A stretch of 20,073 nt of DNA, from the NCBI GenBank assembly GCA_038230695.1, contig JBBRMT010000063.1, positions 1 through 20,073 of the forward strand, written 5' to 3'. The stretch's first letter is position 1; every line of letters starts with the position of its first letter. The notes beneath the pieces were generated by a model. The model did not search any database. It saw only the letters and a program-made list of their open reading frames with translations, and was not told where the DNA came from. Shown piece after piece: positions 1 through 7,157 of the stretch. A program made the translations under genes and the position numbers. Origin of the DNA: QHBQ01 sp038230695. GTDB taxonomy: Bacteria; Chloroflexota; Chloroflexia; QHBQ01.

Positions 1-2
1 AC

Positions 3-488
3 GAGGCGGTGCGGCTGGGCCACTTTGGGCCAGCATTCAGCCTCAAGCGCATGACCTGGCTTAAGACTGGCTTCCTGTGGCTGATGTGGCGCAGCGGCTG
101 GGCGACCAAAGAGGGACAAGAGCGCATCCTGGAGATACAGCTACCGCGTACCATCTTCGAGCGCCTCTTGTCGGAGGCAGCGCCATCCACCTTCGATGCC
201 GACCTCTACGAACACGCCGTCGCCTGGCAGCACGCCATGGACAATAGCGACGTTCTTTTCCAGCTAGATCCCGATCGCGACCCCAATGGCGAGCCGCTAG
301 AGCGACGTACCCTCCACCTCGGCCTGCGTGGTGAGGCGGTACGTCGCTACAGCCACGAGTGGATCATAAGCCTGCGCGACATCACGCCCGACCTACCTGC
401 GCTACGCGCCCGCGCTGAGTCGGGTGAGAAGTTCGAGCAAATGTATACCCCGCTCCCGCACTCGCCGCTTTACAAGCGCGAAGACTAG
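3..488 (+). CDS. DUF4291 family protein (5' truncated by window edge)
   Basis: The frame is open to the left edge, so this is the C-terminal ~161 residues of a longer protein; the GTG at 9 lies inside the conserved domain and is not a believable start. The segment RMTWLKTGFLWLMWRSGWATK followed by QERILEIQLPR is the signature I associate with DUF4291 proteins, normally around 200 residues long, so only the N-terminal part is missing. The function of the family is not established as far as I know. The nicotinamidase-like gene starts 13 bp after the stop, which suggests co-transcription. Family call is from memory of the motif; the truncation is directly visible. Confidence 0.75.
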   Translation, partial: EAVRLGHFGPAFSLKRMTWLKTGFLWLMWRSGWATKEGQERILEIQLPRTIFERLLSEAAPSTFDADLYEHAVAWQHAMDNSDVLFQLDPDRDPNGEPLERRTLHLGLRGEAVRRYSHEWIISLRDITPDLPALRARAESGEKFEQMYTPLPHSPLYKRED

Positions 489-501
489 AAAGGAAACAAT
501 C

Positions 502-1311
502 ATGTCCAGCGAATTCCGCCCGATTAGCCCAGAGGTTTACACTGCGACCAGTGGCGAACCCCAGGTGGGTAGCTTTACCCTGACGGATCCTGCCACCGAG
601 CTAATCGAGGACAGCCGACCCTTCTTCAACTGGCTGATGGAGTGGGTGGCGGGCCGCCCGACCTTTGACCTGGCTGCGGAGATGCAGGCCCGCAACCTCA
701 AGCCAGAGAATGTCGCCATCCTCAGCGCCGATATGGTCAACGGCTTCTGCTACGAGGGCAACCTTGCCAGCTCTCGCGTGCGGGCGCTGATCCCTGCCAT
801 CGTCGGGTTGTTCAATCAGGCGCACGCGCTGGGCATCGGCAACTTCGTGCTGGCCGAAGATCACCACGATCCCAACGCGCCAGAGTTTAGCCAGTATGGG
901 CCGCATTGTATCATCGGCACCAGCGAGGCGCAGACTATCCCTGAGCTTGCCAGCCTGCCATACGCCCGCGACTTCACCATCATCCCCAAGAACTGCCTAA
1001 GCCTGGCGATCCATACCGACTTTGTGGGCTGGCTGCGCGAACATCAGGAGGTTAAGCTCTATCTGGTGGTGGGAGATTGCACCGATCTGTGCGTATACCA
1101 GATGGCGATGTATATGAGGATGGAGGCCAACGCCCGCAATGTCCACGATGTCGAAATCGTTGCGCCGATCAGTATGGTGGACACCTACGACCTCAGCGTA
1201 GAGACTGCTGTCAGCATCGGCGCGATGCCACATAATGCCGACCTGCTACATCCCCTATTCCTCTACCACCTGGCGTTGAACGGTATAAAGGTGGTCAGTG
1301 ATATACATTAA
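502..1311 (+). CDS. Isochorismatase-fold cysteine hydrolase, nicotinamidase-like
   Basis: 269-residue protein, probably cytoplasmic. The ATG at 502 is chosen over the upstream ATG at 424 because AAAGGAAA sits just before it and the 26 extra residues overlap the previous gene and look non-homologous. The isochorismatase catalytic triad is visible: Asp77 in AILSADMVNGF, Lys163 in IIPKNCLSL, and Cys197 in GDCTDLCVYQ. Residues Asp120, His122 and His135 (EDHHDPNAPEFSQYGPHC) match the metal ligands of nicotinamidases (D-x-H … H), followed by the usual GT. This favours nicotinamide to nicotinate conversion over isochorismate cleavage. A nicotinate phosphoribosyltransferase lies about 7 kb away in the same window, which would use the product. 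The substrate is inferred; related amidases share the same residues. Confidence 0.8.
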   Translation: MSSEFRPISPEVYTATSGEPQVGSFTLTDPATELIEDSRPFFNWLMEWVAGRPTFDLAAEMQARNLKPENVAILSADMVNGFCYEGNLASSRVRALIPAIVGLFNQAHALGIGNFVLAEDHHDPNAPEFSQYGPHCIIGTSEAQTIPELASLPYARDFTIIPKNCLSLAIHTDFVGWLREHQEVKLYLVVGDCTDLCVYQMAMYMRMEANARNVHDVEIVAPISMVDTYDLSVETAVSIGAMPHNADLLHPLFLYHLALNGIKVVSDIH

Positions 1312-1339
1312 ATAGACGCTATTCTGAATTGAGCATAAT

Positions 1340-1353
1340 GGTTCGCCCCTACG
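1340..1353. repeat. Copy of dispersed GGTTCGCCCCTAC element
   Basis: The 70-bp gap before the methyltransferase gene contains GGTTCGCCCCTAC, the reverse complement of GTAGGGGCGAACC. Related GGGCGAAC-type sequences occur at 5145-5171, 6494-6508, 10381-10400 and 19635-19657, always between genes. This copy is a half element with no facing arm. It is probably a genomic dispersed repeat rather than a gene-specific site. Confidence 0.45.
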
Positions 1354-1381
1354 GACAAGCAGCCTCGCATAAGGATTAAGC

Positions 1382-2581
1382 ATGGCCTATCAGCCGGACG
1401 AACGCGCCGCCGATTTCTTGCTCAGTGGTGCTGCCCAGCCATTTCTTGAGCAGGCGGCTGGGCTAACGCTAACTGCGTCGCATGACCTTGCCAATCTTGC
1501 GCGATTGCGAATGGATCTGCCACCTGAGCTAGCCGCTGCAGTGTTGGAGCAGGCCACTTTGCGACAGAAGGCCACCAGCAAGTTCGACCGTGCCGCTCAG
1601 ATGCTGTTCACCGCCGCTGCCTTGCAACAGGCCAGCGGTCAGCTACCCGCCCGCCATCGCGCCCGTCGCTTCGCCGGTTTGCGCGTTGCCGACCTCACCT
1701 GCGGTATCGGTGGTGATGCCATCGCCATCGCTGAGGTTGCCGCGCAGACGATTGCCAGCGAACGCGATGCAGTGCGCCTACGCTTCGCCCGTTACAATCT
1801 TGAAGTTTATAACTGCGCCGCGCACTTTATGCAGGGTGATGCCTTGAATCCCTCGTTCGACATATCGCGGGTAGATGCAGTCTTTGGCGACCCCGGCAGG
1901 CGCGGCGAAAGCGGGCGAGTGTTCAACCCCCGCGACTACCAGCCGCCGCTTGATGCACTCTATCAGCTATACGGCAGTCGCAACATGGCGCTCAAAGTTG
2001 CCCCTGGCATAGACTATATCGCGCTGGGTTGGCCCGCCGAGGTGGAGATCGTCTCCGTCTCTGGTGATGTCAAGGAGGCAGTGTTGTGGACTGGTGATTT
2101 GGCTGGCAGTATTCCCAACCAGTCGAGAGGAGCAGACTTGCTGCGCCGCGCCACCCTACTGCCTGCTGGTGATACCATTACCAATACCGCTGCGCCCGAC
2201 GACTGCGGGGTTGCGCCCGCTGGTTGCTATCTATACGAACCAGATGGCGCAGTAATCCGCGCCGGATTGGTACGCAACCTGGCTGCGTTGCTTGGTCTTT
2301 GGCAACTCGATGCCCAGATCGCCTATCTCAGCAGCGATGCGCTGGTTAGCACACCGTTCGCCCGCCGCTTTACCGTGGAGCAGGCCGCGCCCTTCAGCCT
2401 CAAAAGGCTGACTGCCAGCCTGCGCGAACTGGGCGTTGGCATCGCCGAGATTAAAAAGCGCGGCCTCGATATTGACCCCGATGCCCTGCGGCAGCGGCTC
2501 AAGCTGCATGGGCCGAACAGCCGCACGGTCATCCTTACCCGTGTGGGCAGCCAGCCCATGATGTATATCTGTGTGGGTTAA
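1382..2581 (+). CDS. Class I SAM-dependent methyltransferase with THUMP-like C-terminal domain
   Basis: 399 residues; ATG with AAGGA seven bases upstream. Residues 60-75 (LRQKATSKFDRAAQML) and the SAM-binding motif I at 103-112 (ADLTCGIGGD) are typical of a methyltransferase family annotated as 'THUMP-like domain-containing'. A catalytic-loop-like DPGRR lies at 170-174. The region after about residue 310 (AYLSSD … FSLKRLTASLRELGVGIAEIKKRG … HGPNSRTVILTRVG) fits the THUMP-like C-terminal domain, which suggests an RNA substrate, probably tRNA or rRNA. The precise target is unknown to me. The gene converges on the DinB gene and the two overlap by 4 bp at their stops, so nothing separates their 3' ends. 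Confidence 0.75.
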   Translation: MAYQPDERAADFLLSGAAQPFLEQAAGLTLTASHDLANLARLRMDLPPELAAAVLEQATLRQKATSKFDRAAQMLFTAAALQQASGQLPARHRARRFAGLRVADLTCGIGGDAIAIAEVAAQTIASERDAVRLRFARYNLEVYNCAAHFMQGDALNPSFDISRVDAVFGDPGRRGESGRVFNPRDYQPPLDALYQLYGSRNMALKVAPGIDYIALGWPAEVEIVSVSGDVKEAVLWTGDLAGSIPNQSRGADLLRRATLLPAGDTITNTAAPDDCGVAPAGCYLYEPDGAVIRAGLVRNLAALLGLWQLDAQIAYLSSDALVSTPFARRFTVEQAAPFSLKRLTASLRELGVGIAEIKKRGLDIDPDALRQRLKLHGPNSRTVILTRVGSQPMMYICVG

Positions 2582-3069
2582 ATGTTGGGAGCTTGCAGGC
2601 CGTGTATGCCGAGGGTTAGCGATATTTCACCGCCGTGATGCAGGTCGTGTTCGATCAGGTGCCAGATAATCCAGCTACGCGATAGCTTGTATTTGTTGCC
2701 CTGATCGTCCTCATCGTCGAAGGTCACTAGCATATCGGCGCTGCTCCAGCGGGCCAGCCGATCGGCCATCATCTTCCACGTTGCATCCAGCCCTTGCACC
2801 AGTTCGGCTGCGCTATGGGCGTGCCAGTCTTTCCCGCCCCAGTGTTCATCCGGCCCAGCTTCGGCGGTATTCTCGCCCAGGGTGTAGGTGAACCAGCCGA
2901 TTCGCACTCCGATGATGTGCGATGCTAGCTGGTCAATCGAGCCCAGATGCGGTGCGGCCCGCAGCGCCAACTGCGCGTTGGTTAGCGGGGCGATTGCCGC
3001 CTTGAGGTGATCTTGATACAACTTCCAGTTTTCATAGAACGTGTCCAGGGTTCGGTTGTCTTCCGCCAT
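2578..3069 (-). CDS. DinB-fold family protein (putative metal-dependent)
   Basis: 163 residues. The frame stays open far upstream, but the ATG at 3069 has a strong GGAGGG site 8 bases before it and a near-consensus promoter just upstream, so the longer frame is rejected. The DinB/YfiT four-helix-bundle signature is present: His51 (LASHIIGVRIGWF), then His141 and His145 (IWHLIEHDLHHGGEISLTLG), which would form the three-His metal site of the superfamily. Members include thiol S-transferases and uncharacterised stress proteins; the reaction here cannot be predicted. The 3' end overlaps the convergent methyltransferase gene by 4 bp. Confidence 0.8.
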   Translation of the reverse strand: MAEDNRTLDTFYENWKLYQDHLKAAIAPLTNAQLALRAAPHLGSIDQLASHIIGVRIGWFTYTLGENTAEAGPDEHWGGKDWHAHSAAELVQGLDATWKMMADRLARWSSADMLVTFDDEDDQGNKYKLSRSWIIWHLIEHDLHHGGEISLTLGIHGLQAPNI

Positions 3070-3130
3070 CTGCTTGCCCTCCTGTTTATAATAATGTTGT
3101 GGAGAATGCTTCAGCCAATCTTGCTGGCAC

Positions 3131-3159
3131 AATATAGCACAGGTGTTCGATAAAGTCAA
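3131..3159 (-). promoter_or_regulatory. Sigma-70-type promoter of the DinB gene
   Basis: Read on the - strand: TTGACT (3154-3159), a 17-bp spacer, then TATATT (3131-3136). Transcription would start near 3124 and give a leader of about 55 nt before the ATG at 3069. Five of six bases match in each hexamer. It lies in the short gap between the divergent DinB and ADP-ribosylglycohydrolase genes. Confidence 0.65.
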
Positions 3160-3180
3160 ATCATGAAGGGAGCAATCTGT

Positions 3181-4146
3181 ATGGATACACTGGCACGTTT
3201 CAAGGGCTGCTTCGTCGGGTTGGCGGTGGGCGATGCGCTGGGCAAGGCTGGCGAGTTCTTCAGCCGCGAACAGATTATTACCACATACGGGGGCGCGTTG
3301 CGCGAGTTCACCGCGCCGCAGAACTACATGAGGGGTTTGCGCCCTGAGCAGTTCACCGATGACACGATGATGAGCATCATCCATGCCGAGAGCATCATCG
3401 CCACCGGCAAAGTTGATGCTGATGACATTGCCAGCCGTTTCATCGCATGGGTAGACGCAGGCGACACTCGCGGTATTGGAACCACGGTTGGGCCTGCCAT
3501 CCAGAACCTGAAGCGGGGAGTAAGCTGGCAGAATAGCGGCAAGGATGGCGAACACGCTGCTGGTAATGGCACCGCGATGCGGATCGCCCCAGTTGGCCTG
3601 CTGCACTATGATGATATGCAAACCCGACCTGATGCGCTACGTGATGATGTGCGTACCGCCAGCATTATCACCCACAACAACCACGAGGCTATTGCGGGCG
3701 CACAGGCGGTAGCCTACGCGGTCGCCTGCCTTGCCAGTGGCGACAATGGCCTGGATACATTGATTGAGAACACGGTTAGTTTTATCGGCGAGTGTAAGGT
3801 TAGTCAGCACCTTCGGCTTGCCGCCAATCTGTTGCAGCAGCGTACCGACCCTGGCGCCGCCCTCGACCAACTTCATACCACTGGCTATATTGTTCACACT
3901 GTCGCCAGCGCGTTCTACTCTTTCCTTTATAACCCAACCGACTTCGAGCAGACTGTAGTCAATGCCGCGATGGGGGCAAACGAACCGAACAACGACGCTG
4001 ATACTACTGCCTGCATAGCGGGGGCCATCAGCGGGGCGTATAATGGCATTGACGGCATACCGGCCCGCTGGCGCAACCAGATTGAAGATAAACTCCGTCT
4101 GGAGCAGCTAGCGACGCAGCTTTATGAGATAGCGAGATTGCGATAA
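3181..4146 (+). CDS. ADP-ribosylglycohydrolase family protein (first of a tandem pair)
   Basis: 321 residues from the ATG at 3181. An earlier ATG at 3163 is less likely because AAGGGAG, the apparent ribosome binding site, lies between the two and is well placed for 3181. The DraG/ARH fold signature is complete: GLAVGDALGKAGEF near residues 13-26, metal-binding Thr59-Asp60-Asp61 in FTDDTMMS, GNGTAMRIAPVG at 128-139, THNNHEAIAGA at 164-174, and the second metal site Asp272-Ala-Asp274-Thr275 (NDADTTACIAGA). Family members remove ADP-ribose from arginine or serine residues, or hydrolyse O-acetyl-ADP-ribose and related compounds. This paralogue looks catalytically competent. It is joined to the next gene by a one-base stop/start overlap. 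Confidence 0.88.
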   Translation: MDTLARFKGCFVGLAVGDALGKAGEFFSREQIITTYGGALREFTAPQNYMRGLRPEQFTDDTMMSIIHAESIIATGKVDADDIASRFIAWVDAGDTRGIGTTVGPAIQNLKRGVSWQNSGKDGEHAAGNGTAMRIAPVGLLHYDDMQTRPDALRDDVRTASIITHNNHEAIAGAQAVAYAVACLASGDNGLDTLIENTVSFIGECKVSQHLRLAANLLQQRTDPGAALDQLHTTGYIVHTVASAFYSFLYNPTDFEQTVVNAAMGANEPNNDADTTACIAGAISGAYNGIDGIPARWRNQIEDKLRLEQLATQLYEIARLR

Positions 4147-5123
4147 TGAGAGATATTACCCCCCTTGAACGCTTTCAAGGCAGTCTGGTAGGCGCAGCGA
4201 TCGGCGATGCGCTGGCAAAACCGGCCCAGTTTCTGCCGCCCGACGAAGTGGCAGCCCGCTATGGCCGCATCACCGAGTTCGCCCGCAGCCCCGATTACCT
4301 CTACTTGTTGCTGCCAGAGCAGTGGTCAGATGATACCCACATGGCGCTAATCCACGCCCAGAGCCTGGCGGCGCAAGGGCGGCTGGATATGGATGATATT
4401 GCCCGCCGCTACATCGCCTGGCGAGTGGGCGGCGATCTGCGTGGCATGAACATGGACCTCGATATTGCCATCGAGCATCTGAAGCACGGCTATAGCTGGC
4501 AGGTGGTGGGGCGCACAGGCGAACGCGCAGGCAGCAACAATGCCGCCGCCCGCGTTGCGCCCATCGGCCTGTTCCACTACCGCGACTACGCCAGCAACCC
4601 CGATGCCTTGCGCCACGATGTTCACGACAGCGCGATTATCAGTCACAACAATCCCGACGCGATCGCGGGGGCAACAGTGGTCGCTTACACAGTCGCCCGC
4701 CTGGCCGCAGGTGATAACAACCTCGATAAGTTGCTTGCCGATACGATCGCCTTTATCGGCGCTGGCAAGGTAGCAGACGCTTTGCAACGCGCCGCCGATT
4801 TGCTGGCCGCCGACACGCCTACTGCCGATGCCCTTGCTGAACTCGGCACCGGCGGATATGCGGTGCAAACCGTACCCAGCGCCTTCTATTGTTTCCTCAA
4901 AACCCCCACCGATTTCGAGGAAACTACTATCGCTGCAGTGATGGGCGGCGACGATGCCGACGTAACCGCCTCGATTGCCGCCGCGCTTAATGGCGCATAC
5001 AATGGCATAGCCGCCATCCCCACCCGCTGGCGCAACGAGGTGGAAGATGGTGAGCGCATCATGGGCATTGCTGCCCAATTGTATGCGGCAGCAGCAGGAA
5101 AGGCTGCAACTATTACCAATTAA
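4146..5123 (+). CDS. ADP-ribosylglycohydrolase family protein (second of a tandem pair, altered metal site)
   Basis: 325 residues. The ATG shares its A with the TAA of the upstream paralogue and has no strong ribosome binding site, so translation is probably coupled. It aligns with the first copy along its length (LVGAAIGDALAKPAQF; EQWSDDTHMAL; ISHNNPDAIAGA; NGAYNGIAAIPTRWRN). Differences fall at conserved positions: Ser61 replaces the Thr of the TDDT motif, GNG is replaced by GSN at 129-131, and the second site reads Asp270-Ala-Asp272-Val273, with Val where the first copy has Thr. The Asp ligands remain, so activity may be retained, changed or reduced. An old tandem duplication followed by specialisation is the simplest reading. 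Confidence 0.87.
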   Translation: MRDITPLERFQGSLVGAAIGDALAKPAQFLPPDEVAARYGRITEFARSPDYLYLLLPEQWSDDTHMALIHAQSLAAQGRLDMDDIARRYIAWRVGGDLRGMNMDLDIAIEHLKHGYSWQVVGRTGERAGSNNAAARVAPIGLFHYRDYASNPDALRHDVHDSAIISHNNPDAIAGATVVAYTVARLAAGDNNLDKLLADTIAFIGAGKVADALQRAADLLAADTPTADALAELGTGGYAVQTVPSAFYCFLKTPTDFEETTIAAVMGGDDADVTASIAAALNGAYNGIAAIPTRWRNEVEDGERIMGIAAQLYAAAAGKAATITN

Positions 5124-5144
5124 CCCCGGCGATGCAATAGTTCA

Positions 5145-5171
5145 GTAGGGGCGTACAACGGTTCGCCCTGG
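5145..5171. repeat. Copy of dispersed GTAGGGGCG…GGTTCGCCC element
   Basis: GTAGGGGCG, then TACAAC, then GGTTCGCCC lies 20 bp after the glycohydrolase stop. It resembles elements at 1340-1353, 6494-6508, 10381-10400 and 19635-19657. The arms are only partly complementary. Confidence 0.45.
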
Positions 5172-5186
5172 CTCAATCTAAAGCGA

Positions 5187-5210
5187 TACCATTTCCTAGA
5201 TGGCATGGTA
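5187..5210. other. Inverted repeat TACCAT / ATGGTA before the M23 gene promoter
   Basis: TACCAT (5187-5192) and ATGGTA (5205-5210) are perfect complements separated by 12 bases, followed by CTTTTG. It could be a weak terminator for the glycohydrolase pair or a regulator site just upstream of the promoter at 5227. The stem is short, so the role is uncertain. Confidence 0.3.
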
Positions 5211-5226
5211 CTTTTGGGTTAGGCGC

Positions 5227-5256
5227 TTGACAATAACCTTGTTGCTGTATTATAGT
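5227..5256 (+). promoter_or_regulatory. Sigma-70-type promoter of the M23 peptidase / bactofilin cassette
   Basis: A perfect TTGACA (5227-5232) is followed after 18 bp by TATAGT (5251-5256). The predicted start near 5263 leaves a leader of about 40 nt before the TTG start at 5303. This is one of the clearest promoters in the window. Confidence 0.7.
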
Positions 5257-5302
5257 GAACGCGGTATCCCGTTGGCCTTGAGATTAGATACGGAGCGATC
5301 AC

Positions 5303-6466
5303 TTGCTTAAGAGTAGGAAACGACAGCAGCAAAGTTCAAGACACGCCCGACCAGCTGGCTTTACCCTGATTGTTTGGAGCGATGACGCAAAGCGATCGCG
5401 CCGCCTACACCTCAGCCGGGCGCTTATCGCGCTAATCGCGCTGGTGGTGGTGGGCGTGGCTGTGGCTATCGGCCTGCTGGTGCAGCGCAACAATGAACTA
5501 TCCGCCGCGCTAGAGCAGGCCAGCCAGGGCAGCCAGATGAGCGTTGATCGCGAACAGACTTTGCATCAAGTGGTGGGCAGCCAGCAGCAGACATTGAACA
5601 GCGCCCGTGACCAACTTACTGCCGAGCGCGAAAAGTTGGTCGCCTTGCAGTCGCAGCTATCCACGCTTGAGCAGCAGTTGAGCGATCTGGAGCAGTTCAG
5701 CAATCAGGTGCGTAGTCTGCTGGGGGGGCAAGTGCAACCAGCGGGCGCGGCCCAGGGCGGGCAGATAAATGCGCCCCTGCCCAGCCCCACCCCGCAAGGC
5801 TACGTGATCGAGCTAGCCTCGGTTAGCGATGATGCCACCTACCACGCGACAATCGCCAGCTACCAGGATGCAATTCTGCGTGATGGGCAGCGTATCTTCG
5901 ACACTCGCGCCTCTCTGGAGCAGTTGCAAGCCACCTACCTAGACCAGACCTCGGCGCAGCAGGCCCAGGATGCCAGGGCGCAGACTACCGCCTCGATCCT
6001 CGCCGATCAGCTAGCCAAGCAAGCGCAGCAGCAGGCACAAAAGCTAGCCGCAGCTGCGGCCAGCCAGAAGGCAGCCGATGCCATCCCGCACGGCTTTCCC
6101 TACTATGGCGACATTAGCAGCAGCTTCGGTTGGCGAATATCGCCCTGGGATGCGACCAAGACCGGCTTTCACCCTGGTATAGACATAGTAGCCGATGTTG
6201 GCACGCCGGTGATGGCTACTGCCGACGGCACCGTAATCACCGCCGGGTGGAGCGACTCCTTTGGCCGCGTCATCCGCATACAGCACGCTGGTGGGCTGGT
6301 AACGCTATACGGACACAACTCGCGCCTGCTGGTTTATGTTGGTGAACAAATCCAACGGGGACAGATAATCGCTTACTCTGGCAATACCGGAATGTCCACC
6401 GGCCCCCACATTCATTATGGCATCTATCGTAATGGGGTGGCCGTCAACCCCATCTTGTATCGTTGA
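5303..6466 (+). CDS. Membrane-anchored LytM/M23 peptidoglycan endopeptidase
   Basis: 387 residues starting at TTG, chosen because GGAG lies seven bases upstream and the promoter is just before it. A positively charged cytoplasmic N-terminus precedes one membrane helix at about residues 39-61. A Gln/Glu-rich coiled coil covers about 65-142, then a Pro/Gly linker and a second helical stretch to about 258. The C-terminal M23 domain (about 265-387) keeps all active-site residues: His290 and Asp294 (FHPGID), His338 (YGHNS), and His369/His371 (GPHIHYG). It should cut peptide cross-bridges in the wall from the outer side of the membrane. Coiled-coil M23 proteins can be true hydrolases or EnvC-like activators; the intact Zn ligands favour hydrolase activity. 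The bactofilin gene follows. Confidence 0.9.
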   Translation: MLKSRKRQQQSSRHARPAGFTLIVWSDDAKRSRRLHLSRALIALIALVVVGVAVAIGLLVQRNNELSAALEQASQGSQMSVDREQTLHQVVGSQQQTLNSARDQLTAEREKLVALQSQLSTLEQQLSDLEQFSNQVRSLLGGQVQPAGAAQGGQINAPLPSPTPQGYVIELASVSDDATYHATIASYQDAILRDGQRIFDTRASLEQLQATYLDQTSAQQAQDARAQTTASILADQLAKQAQQQAQKLAAAAASQKAADAIPHGFPYYGDISSSFGWRISPWDATKTGFHPGIDIVADVGTPVMATADGTVITAGWSDSFGRVIRIQHAGGLVTLYGHNSRLLVYVGEQIQRGQIIAYSGNTGMSTGPHIHYGIYRNGVAVNPILYR

Positions 6467-6493
6467 GGCGTGTGTCAGGTTGCACTTAGAAAC

Positions 6494-6508
6494 GGGCGAC
6501 GTTCGCCC
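6494..6508. repeat. GGGCGA-CGT-TCGCCC palindrome
   Basis: A perfect 6-bp stem with a 3-base loop lies between the M23 and bactofilin genes, a compact relative of the GGGCGAAC elements elsewhere in the window. It has no T-run after it, so it is not a standard terminator. It might protect or process the mRNA between the two genes. Confidence 0.45.
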
Positions 6509-6573
6509 AGTCAGATGGTAATTCAAACCGACCCGCGATGCAAGCGGGCTAGAGACAAGGAAAGGTTAGGAAG

Positions 6574-7101
6574 ATGGCAATTTTTAGCACTAACACCCCA
6601 CCACCCCCCAGTTCCGCCAACCAGGGTCTGCCAGTGCGCCAGAATACTGGCGCACTGGCCCAGGTACCAATGACCAACCCTAACGATGAAAAGGTTGAAA
6701 CCCTGGTGGGTGCCAGCACCAGCATCAATGGCAAGCTGCGTGCCGAAGGCACCATCCGCATTGATGGAGTAGTCGAAGGCGAAATCCAGACTGCTGGCAA
6801 CGTAATAATCGGGCGGGGCGGCAAGGTGATGGCAAGCGTCGTTGCGGCTAACGTAATGGTTGCCGGACAGGTCAAAGGCAACATCAATGCCACTCACCGC
6901 CTGGAGATCGTTGCCAGCGGCAAGGTATGGGGCGATATTACGGTTGCCTCGCTGCTGATCGAGGAGGGTGGTGTGTTCCGCGGCCAGAGCGTGATGAAGG
7001 ACGATAACGCCGCCGAGCCGATGTTCGATCTGCCCAGCACTGCGCTTGCCCCGCTCAACACTCCGGCCACCGCATCGGCTAGCATGAACGGCAGCAAGTA
7101 G
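6574..7101 (+). CDS. Bactofilin family cytoskeletal protein
   Basis: 175 residues. The ATG at 6574 follows AAGGAAAGG and a second purine stretch. A Pro-rich disordered N-terminus (1-40) precedes the bactofilin beta-helix domain at about 41-141, with the repeating pattern ETLVGASTSINGKLRAEGTI, IDGVVEGEI, NVIIGRGGKV, GQVKGNI, LEIVASGKVWGDI, LLIEEGGVFRG. The C-terminus is Ala/Ser/Thr-rich. Bactofilins polymerise without nucleotide on the inner face of the membrane and position wall-modifying enzymes. Pairing with an M23 peptidase directly upstream is a known arrangement (for example CcmA with Csd1 in Helicobacter), so this probably localises the M23 enzyme. The reading frame contains a perfect 13-bp hairpin over codons 19-29. 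Confidence 0.92.
   Translation: MAIFSTNTPPPPSSANQGLPVRQNTGALAQVPMTNPNDEKVETLVGASTSINGKLRAEGTIRIDGVVEGEIQTAGNVIIGRGGKVMASVVAANVMVAGQVKGNINATHRLEIVASGKVWGDITVASLLIEEGGVFRGQSVMKDDNAAEPMFDLPSTALAPLNTPATASASMNGSK
6630..6659 (+). other. Perfect 13-bp hairpin within the bactofilin coding sequence
   Basis: The arm GCCAGTGCGCCAG (6630-6642) is exactly complementary to CTGGCGCACTGGC (6647-6659), with AATA as loop. It starts 56 bases after the start codon and encodes part of the disordered N-terminal linker. No T-run follows, so it is not a classical terminator. It may slow ribosomes or protect the mRNA. Confidence 0.7.
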
Positions 7102-7157
7102 GTCGGGAACGACTGCGCCAACCCTCCCCGCTGCGGCGCGGGACAGAGGAGCATCCC

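Noticed and set aside
3070..3621. Upstream extension of the DinB frame
   Set aside because: It runs antisense through the glycohydrolase gene and across a clear promoter; the ATG at 3069 has a strong ribosome binding site.
4347..5078. Long - strand open frame (243 codons) antisense to the second glycohydrolase gene
   Set aside because: It lies wholly opposite a well-supported gene, has a low-complexity Gly/Ala/Val composition and no ribosome binding site; GC-rich codon bias explains it.
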